Shown: positions 58,007 to 64,000 of the stretch, one piece after another
How the letters are laid out: the number at the start of each line of letters is the position of its first letter
Numbering within the stretch: the stretch's first letter is position 1
Origin: Melitaea cinxia
Taxonomy: Eukaryota; Arthropoda; Insecta; Lepidoptera; Nymphalidae
NCBI RefSeq assembly: GCF_905220565.1
Contig: NC_059405.1
Span: forward strand, 1,364,001-1,428,000
DNA: 64,000 bases
Direction: 5' to 3'
The notes under the pieces: generated by a model
Seen by the model: the letters and a program-made list of their open reading frames with translations, nothing else
What the model was told of the DNA's origin: nothing
The model's database searches: none
Translations under genes and position numbers: made by a program

Positions 58007-58350
58007 TGTTTTATTTTATAATTATTCTTGTATATTTTGAACAGTAAAACAATAATTGTGTTGCTCTGAAAAGAGGAGTTTTTTATTTTAACATATAAAC
58101 TAATTTTACAAAATATTATTTACTATTAAATTATTTACAAACTAACCTGAAAAGAGAAACAACATTTAAAGCTATTGCTTCACCAGTTCTTAATAATAAC
58201 TATTATTTAAATATTTACAATTACAATATAATTCTTACAATCGTTTAGTATGAAAAAAACAGCTCCATAGCAACCAATTCGCAGATCAAATGTCCATCAA
58301 AGAACAATTACAAATTATATTAATAACTACTTAAATGAAGTGTCACGCAC

Positions 58351-58360
<10 letters not shown>
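58007..58360 (-). repeat. LTR (5' LTR of the element)
   Basis: Identical by eye to 53311-53664. The gag start lies within 40 bp of its inner end. Confidence 0.9.
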
Positions 58361-58393
<33 letters not shown>

Positions 58394-58499
58394 TTATTAT
58401 CTGTACTTATTCCAGAAATTTTATTTATACAAAATATTATACATATTTACAATTCACAACTTAAGAACTAAATATTTACAGATAGTTTTGGTAAAAATC

Positions 58500-58890
58500 A
58501 TGTCCGTGTGGAATTGTGCCATGAATGTTTAATCGCTATGCCGATTCTCTGGGCAAAAAATGCACCAGCCCTCTTGTCACCAGTGGAGGCAATAAGGCGA
58601 GGTGTTATTTCATTTAAAAATTTTTTAGCACTGCTACTCCAAGGTCCAAGTGTTTCGACTGCAAACGGCACAAAGATGTAATTTGGAATTAGTGACGAAT
58701 ATTTGTGCCGTTTAGTAGTTTCAGCTTTTTCCGCTGCGGCTCCCGCTTTTAAGGCTGTTTCCCTGACATGAGACGGAGCAAGTGTGTGTGACGCAGGCTG
58801 CGTCCCACAAAAGCGCCCGTCCCCTTTCCCAGGGAACCAACGTCAATCCATCAGGTCTCTTGCCATCATTGCGACTATATATATCTATAT
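58500..58890 (-). mobile_element. LINE 3' coding fragment
   Basis: On the minus strand the frame reads GKRPDGLTLVPWERGRALLW (from about 58868), then, after a frame change, NYIFVPFAVETLGPWSSSA and TGDKRAGAFFAQRIGIAI (58690-58530). These blocks occur together at the C-terminus of a widespread group of invertebrate non-LTR retrotransposon ORFs. Truncated and frame-broken. Confidence 0.65.
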
Positions 58891-59597
58891 ATTTATATAT
58901 ATATATATACACACACACATATTACATTTATCCTATACTTTTTTCAATATTTTGAATTTTTGCACTACTCAAGATAGAAGTTTATTGTTTGAACGTTAAA
59001 ATATGTTTCTCCTTACTTTTTTATTACATTTTTCTTTTATTCAATAGTAAGTCAAGTATATTGTTATCTAAACTAATATTTATTTATTTATTTATTCAAG
59101 GCTCATCAACGCAAGGTACACAGCAAACTATCTAGCGTAAGTACATTTTGTTAAAATGTTCGTGTACCCGCAATTACAGATGGGCAAGGCATTTACAATA
59201 CTGACGCTCGGCTAATTAATCAAATAGTAATACATATTTTTACAATTAGTTACATTTTAATATATTTGTACAGTAATATTAGCAAATTTTTCAAAACGTC
59301 GCGTTTGTTAATTTATATTAATAAAATAAAATTATTCTAGATTAAAAATAATTTACAGTTTGGCTAACTTAATAATTTAACAGGACGCAATAATATCTCG
59401 CAGATTCCATCAATTAATGTCTGATTAATACTGTAATCAACATTGATAAAAGTAATTATATCAAAAATACATCGGATATATATACTTCGAGTATGGAATA
59501 GTTTTGGGTAATTTGATTTTGTTGACTTATTATGTCAACACTACATAATTATTAGGAATAATTTACTAAGGTGAGATTTGCATTTTTTACCTATTTT
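58891..59597. other. AT-rich intergenic DNA upstream of CCE-4
   Basis: TA/CA microsatellite at 58876-58920. A TTTA repeat at 59083-59098 followed by CAAGGCTCATCAACGCAAGG may be a minus-strand retroelement tail. No gene. Confidence 0.4.
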
Positions 59598-59697
59598 TGG
59601 AGTTTACTCCTTAATAATCGAATTAAATATCGCGTAAAGTCTAAAGCCGTAACGGTGTTTTCTAATAACGCCATCGAATCAAATAGATGACGTTATT
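59598..59697. repeat. Palindromic repeat in the CCE-4 upstream region
   Basis: GGAGTTTACTCC, then AATAACGCCATC (59664-) and GATGACGTTATT (-59697), an imperfect inverted pair. Related to 13226-13430. It ends 27 bp before the start codon; an acceptor-like ACTCTTACAG follows (ends 59720). Confidence 0.5.
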
Positions 59698-59723
59698 TGA
59701 TTTTCAACCAACTCTTACAGAAA

Positions 59724-62700
59724 ATGGACGTTTGTTATTACTTGACTCTTCTACTGTCAAGACTTGTTCAAGTAGAAGTCAGTGAAGGTATAATAGAAGG
59801 GCAAGTTGTAGACAATGAATATGGATGTCCCTACTACAGCTTTAAAGGCATCCCTTACGCAGAGCCACCGGTCGGCGATTTGAGATTCAAGGTATTTTTT
59901 TTTTTGTATCTTTGCTTTAAAATAATTAATTATAATAAAATTATAAAAATAATTTATAAATTAACAATTCAAAAATGGTTATAAAACTTCATTTCAATTT
60001 ATATTTGTTAAAACTTGGTTATTCTAAAATAAGAATGAATCACCGAAATGTACGAGTATGTACGCGCACAACATACGAACGTTTCGTCAAATAGTAAAAA
60101 AAAACATAGCTGTACAAAGTTCGCCGGGTTAGGTACTTTATAATAATAATGTTTAAGCTTTAACAAAATGGCGCCATAACTTTTGTAAATATGATTCACG
60201 ATTCAGCCTGTAACATCCCACTGCTGGACATAGGACTTTTTCTACGTGTAGGAGATAGATTTGAGCTTCCACCACGCTGCTCTACTGCGGGTGGGCAGAT
60301 ATATTTTCTAGTATGAATAACGATCGCTATCAGGTATTTATATGATGACAAATGGGACTACACCCGAGCGGTTGCGGTTGTGAATGATTGATTTAACTTT
60401 ATTTTAAGTGGCTATAAAATTATATATTAACGCTATATTTCTCGAACGGTTTCACACGCATGTTATTGTCATTTTTCAATACAATTTTTAAATTATTCTA
60501 TAAACATAATTTGAAGATTTCATACTTCTATAACGTCTATATACTAATATACGTCCGCGCAGTTGCCGTAAAAAGGGGTACAAAGTTTTTGCTTCACATA
60601 TTAATAGATACATATAGATTATTACCATCGTCATTTTTTCTATGGGGTTTTAGATTTTTAGTTACGTAATATTTTCATAACTAAAAAATACTACTCTCGA
60701 GCAGTGTTGTGTTCCTACACCCACCCTCCTGTACCCACGCTACAGATACTGAGGATATTGGATAGTAGGGTCCTCAATTCACTTGCCATACTTCTGGTAA
60801 TGCAGGCTTCATAGACTAAAGTATTCGCTTATCATCAGATGGACTGTACGCTTCTTTACCACCTTTGTAGAATATAATAATAATAATAATAATATTTATT
60901 GAAAATTTTAGGCCCCTCAACCCAAACAACCATGGGAAGGTGTACGCAGTGCTATTGAACATGGACCACAATGCTTTAGCGCTCAAGCCCCCCCATCTGC
61001 AAGGAGTGAAGATTGTTTATACCTAAATGTTTACAGTCCCAATATTGCACCACCGGAACCATTACCAGTAATGGTTTATGTGCACGGAGGCGGTTTCGTG
61101 AGTGGAAGTGGTAATGAAGGAAGATCTGGACCCAAATTTCTGGTCAGAAAAAACGTTATCCTCGTTACCTTGAATTACAGATTGGATGCACTAGGTTTTC
61201 TTTCCCTGGATACGGAAGATATCCCCGGTAACGCTGGAGTCAAAGACCAGGTCGCTGCGATGAGATGGGTAAAGAAGAACATAGCTAAGTTTGGTGGTGA
61301 CCCCGATAACATAACCTTGTTTGGTGAGAGTGCTGCAGGTGCAATGGTTTCCTTCCACTTAGTGTCACCCATGACCAAAGGTTTATTCAACAGAGCCATA
61401 ACCCAAAGTGGCACTATGACATCGTGGTTTCCGAAAACGTTTTTAGCGAAGGACAGAGCTTTATTACTTGCCAAAGAATTGGGATGTACTTCAGAAGACG
61501 AACAAGAAATTGCTAAATGCCTCAGAGAGCAGCCGGCTGAAAACCTTGTTAAAAGACAAATACCTATATCATATTGGCAGTCTGCAAAGGAAGCGCAAAA
61601 TGTATTCTACGGTATCGTTTCAGAAACACAGTTTGCAGATAATGAAAGATTTTTTTACGGAGATCCGTTTGAGGTCCTCCGAGAGGGCATCCATGAAGGA
61701 CTTACCGTAATAAGCGGTTACACACCCGATGATGGAATACTATGGCTTGCAGGAGATGTTAAATACGAAAAAGTATTTGAGCAAGCTAATCATTTCTTAG
61801 AATTTTTCGTACCTGAACCGTACACTGTCAATCTTCCATTGGTAACCCAAATGGATATAGGGGAAAAATTTAGAAATTTTTATTTGCAGAACAGACTAGC
61901 TTCAAGGGAGACTATGAATGACTTTATAAAGTTCCTTGGCATGGAGTTATTTATATATGGATCGATTAGTCAACAAAGAATCATTGCTAAGACAAGCAAT
62001 AATACAGTTTACCAATATAAATTCACGTGTGAATCTGAATTAAATATGTTTGCCATAGCTATAGGGATAAGACATCTCTTTGATAGACCTGTAGTAGGTC
62101 ACAGTGATGAGCTTAGTTACATTTTTTCGAACTTTAGGGTCAATATGAACTCTACTACGTTTAAAATGATTGACCAAATTACAACGTTGTGGACCAATTT
62201 CGCGAAATACGGGTAAATTATTTCATTTACTTATATTACACAAGTATACAAATACTTTACACAAAACGCGACCTTAAATAAATACAACCAATTGACCTTT
62301 AGATGTATAAGAAACAATGCTGATAAAACATTTAATAATAAAATAAATAAAACATGTGTAAAGATTAAAAAAGACAATAATAATAATAAATATTGAATAA
62401 AGTGAATAACGATAAATTTATAAAAATACCAACAAAATATGGCAATAAAAGCTTACGTTTACATAGGTAAATGCAAATGAGTTTTTAATTGGTTCTGTAT
62501 TTACCACTGCCTTAAATGAAGTAAAATTATAATTAGGCATTTACTTTTTAATTGTTATTGCAAAAACAAAATTATATTATACCAATATGATTGCGACATC
62601 TAAATAACTGTTCTTTTAAGAAGAACATCCTCTAGAATCAAAATAGAAATATAGTTTCCAAAACCATGTCTTAACATTGCTATGGGACTTAGTTTTTTAC

Positions 62701-62884
62701 TTTAATTTTCAGGGATCCGACACCCGATGACAGTTTGGGTGTTAAATGGCTTCCGTACACTTTGGAAAATGAAGATTATTTGAATATCGGTGAGAATTTA
62801 GTTTCTGAGAAACAGCCGGAGAAAGAAGAAATAGAATTTTGGGAAAGCAACTTCAGAGAATATTTACCACACTATGCACCATAG
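59724..62884 (+). CDS. Carboxylesterase CCE-4 (secreted type, altered active site)
   Basis: Exons 59724-59891, 60912-62212 and 62713-62884 (phases 0, 2) give 546 aa. N-terminal leader MDVCYYLTLLLSRLVQ and both N-terminal cysteines (GPQCFS, EDCLYLN) suggest secretion; it ends HYAP without an ER-retention signal. Ser196 lies in FGESAAG, so the last Gly of GXSXG is Ala. The usual catalytic Glu is Asp330 (PDDG). His453 (GHSDE) and the HGGG loop (114-117) are normal. It may be slow, shifted in specificity, or inactive; the frame and splice sites are perfect, arguing for selection. An acceptor-like TCTTACAG just before the ATG suggests a leader exon upstream. AATAAA at 62885, 62927 and 62947. Confidence 0.95.
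60203..60375 (-). repeat. Family-C repeat in intron 1 of CCE-4
   Basis: TAACATCCCACTGCTGGACA, TACGTGTAGGAGATAGATTT, CCACCACGCTGCTCTACTGC, then ACGATCGCTATCAGGTATT. Diverged. Confidence 0.6.
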
Positions 62885-62952
62885 AATAAAAAGTTTTCAA
62901 CAGGCAGGACAACAGTTTAAGATTGTAATAAATTGATTTGTTTTGAAATAAA

Positions 62953-64000
62953 TTATTTATAATATACATTATTATAATATGTTTTAGCGTCGTCGGTTTT
63001 TGATGAAACCTTGAAAAATGAGTGAGTTCATATATATTTTGATTACTTTTCGGTTTAGTTTTAATTTTATATTTTTTTTAGTAGTCGTTTCAAAAATGTT
63101 ATTGTAACTTATTTTCCCAGTATATATATATCCCAGTATTTTTTTTACTATCGCTTAATATAAAAGATATACCTAACGGTATTTTAAGAAACGTCTTTTC
63201 TTTTAAGTGTAGTCCAAAGTTTGAACTGATAGTTCTATAAGAGCCAATCCTATTCCTTCTCTGTTTGGCAGATACCCAGTTCCTTTATGACCTTGTACTC
63301 CACTCCACTACAAATTTACATTGTCCTTAGATATTTCAAAATAAATTTTAAACGAAAAGAACTAATCTTTTAATTTACGTTAGTTGTGGAAAAAAAATTG
63401 ACGTTTATAAATAAAATGTAAATAAAATGTAAATCGTGGTTTTCGGAAATCATATTTAGATACGAATTACATATTGATAAAATATGAATAATATTTTCCG
63501 ATTTTATTGACATAATAATATATATGAACTGGTTATTTAAAAAAAAATTATGAGTGCAATTAGAAAAAAAAGGAAAAAATAATCGATCTGGAGACATGTC
63601 GATCCCGACCGGCCCATTTCCTATCTGAGCTATTACAACTTCATTGACAATTGCGAAATTTACCTTCGTATTCTAACGTATTGTTGTCATTTTTTCATTG
63701 CCTAAAAACAGGGATAAAACGACATTTTCTAAAAATTAATCCTAGCTATATCGATTTATCGCCGTTTCCGAAATTCAGATTATATAGGATGATTATGTTG
63801 ATTAATATTAATTAAATTCAATAACACAATCGTACTTAAATTTGTCGTGATGATTGTTGAACATATTAATATTACGCGCCGAATAATGAACCAAGGGATA
63901 AAAATTCGAATGTTGTACGATTGTTTTATATAAAATTTTAAGTCAACCTATTTATTTATTTATATGATCACTAACATACTTTACACTGTTGCTACATAAA
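62953..64000. other. AT-rich DNA after CCE-4
   Basis: No fifth esterase exon and no clear repeat boundary. GC-richer bits at 63240-63310 and 63590-63640 (CGATCCCGACCGGCCCATTT) are unidentified. Confidence 0.4.

Larger units (their letters stand above)
53311..58360 (-). mobile_element. Ty3/gypsy-type LTR retrotransposon, full length
   Basis: 5,050 bp, transcribed on the minus strand. Two 354-bp LTRs (53311-53664 and 58007-58360) appear identical by eye and have TG..CA ends when read 5'->3' on the minus strand. A polypurine tract (A run then about a dozen G, complement of 53665-53690) lies just inside the 3' LTR. Order of coding parts: gag, protease, reverse transcriptase/RNase H, integrase, as in Ty3/gypsy. 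No envelope gene is present: integrase ends right before the polypurine tract. No obvious tRNA-complementary primer site starts directly after the 5' LTR. TA repeats flank both sides. Confidence 0.92.

Noticed and set aside
47241..59723. A further esterase gene or pseudogene between CCE-3 and CCE-4
   Set aside because: I searched for EDCLYLN, HGGG, GXSXG and FW-type C-terminal motifs on both strands and found none; the gap is filled with mobile elements.
24227..61094. Insecticide-resistance type Gly-to-Asp change in the esterase oxyanion loop
   Set aside because: All four genes read HGGG; no such substitution.

Overview
The window looks like nuclear DNA of a butterfly or moth (Lepidoptera). 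It is AT-rich, its genes have introns, and it is full of repeats I recognise as typical of lepidopteran genomes: RTE-type LINE tails, tRNA-headed SINEs, mariner, and a very abundant family bounded by AACCGACTTC and GAAGTCGGTT. I cannot name the species.

The host genes I can support are four complete B-type carboxylesterases (alpha/beta-hydrolase, COesterase family). They lie head to tail on the + strand: CCE-1 (22751-26241, 536 aa), CCE-2 (32247-35286, 542 aa), CCE-3 (41399-47240, 549 aa) and CCE-4 (59724-62884, 546 aa). All have three coding exons with the same junctions (phase 0 after the DLRF-K/Q motif, phase 2 after the FAK-x-G motif), so they arose by tandem duplication. They form two pairs. 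CCE-1 and CCE-2 have no signal peptide and lack the first cysteine of the usual N-terminal disulphide, so they are probably cytosolic. CCE-3 and CCE-4 have a short hydrophobic leader and keep that cysteine, so they are probably secreted. CCE-3 and CCE-4 also have drifted active-site motifs: GDSVG in CCE-3, and GESAA with an Asp catalytic acid in CCE-4.

The rest is a mosaic of mobile elements. 0-22.7 kb holds repeats, a 2.8-kb DNA transposon (4641-7418), a tRNA-derived SINE and a dead mariner (21240-22476). Intron 1 of CCE-3 holds a three-level nest: a palindromic element, a family-C repeat, and a 5'-truncated RTE LINE with an 18-bp target duplication. Between CCE-3 and CCE-4 lie a second, 4.1-kb DNA transposon (49113-53250), itself invaded by a LINE tail and a family-B repeat, and then a full-length Ty3/gypsy-type LTR retrotransposon (53311-58360) with LTRs that read as identical and two A-rich -1 slip sites separating gag, protease and pol. 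An orphan LINE ORF1 (39986-40939) lies upstream of CCE-3.

The best candidates for something undescribed are the two DNA transposons with arrays of short subterminal repeats and putative 4-bp target duplications, the gag/pro/pol layout of the LTR element, and the altered catalytic motifs of CCE-4. I found no evidence of a defence, biosynthetic or other multi-gene system beyond the esterase cluster.
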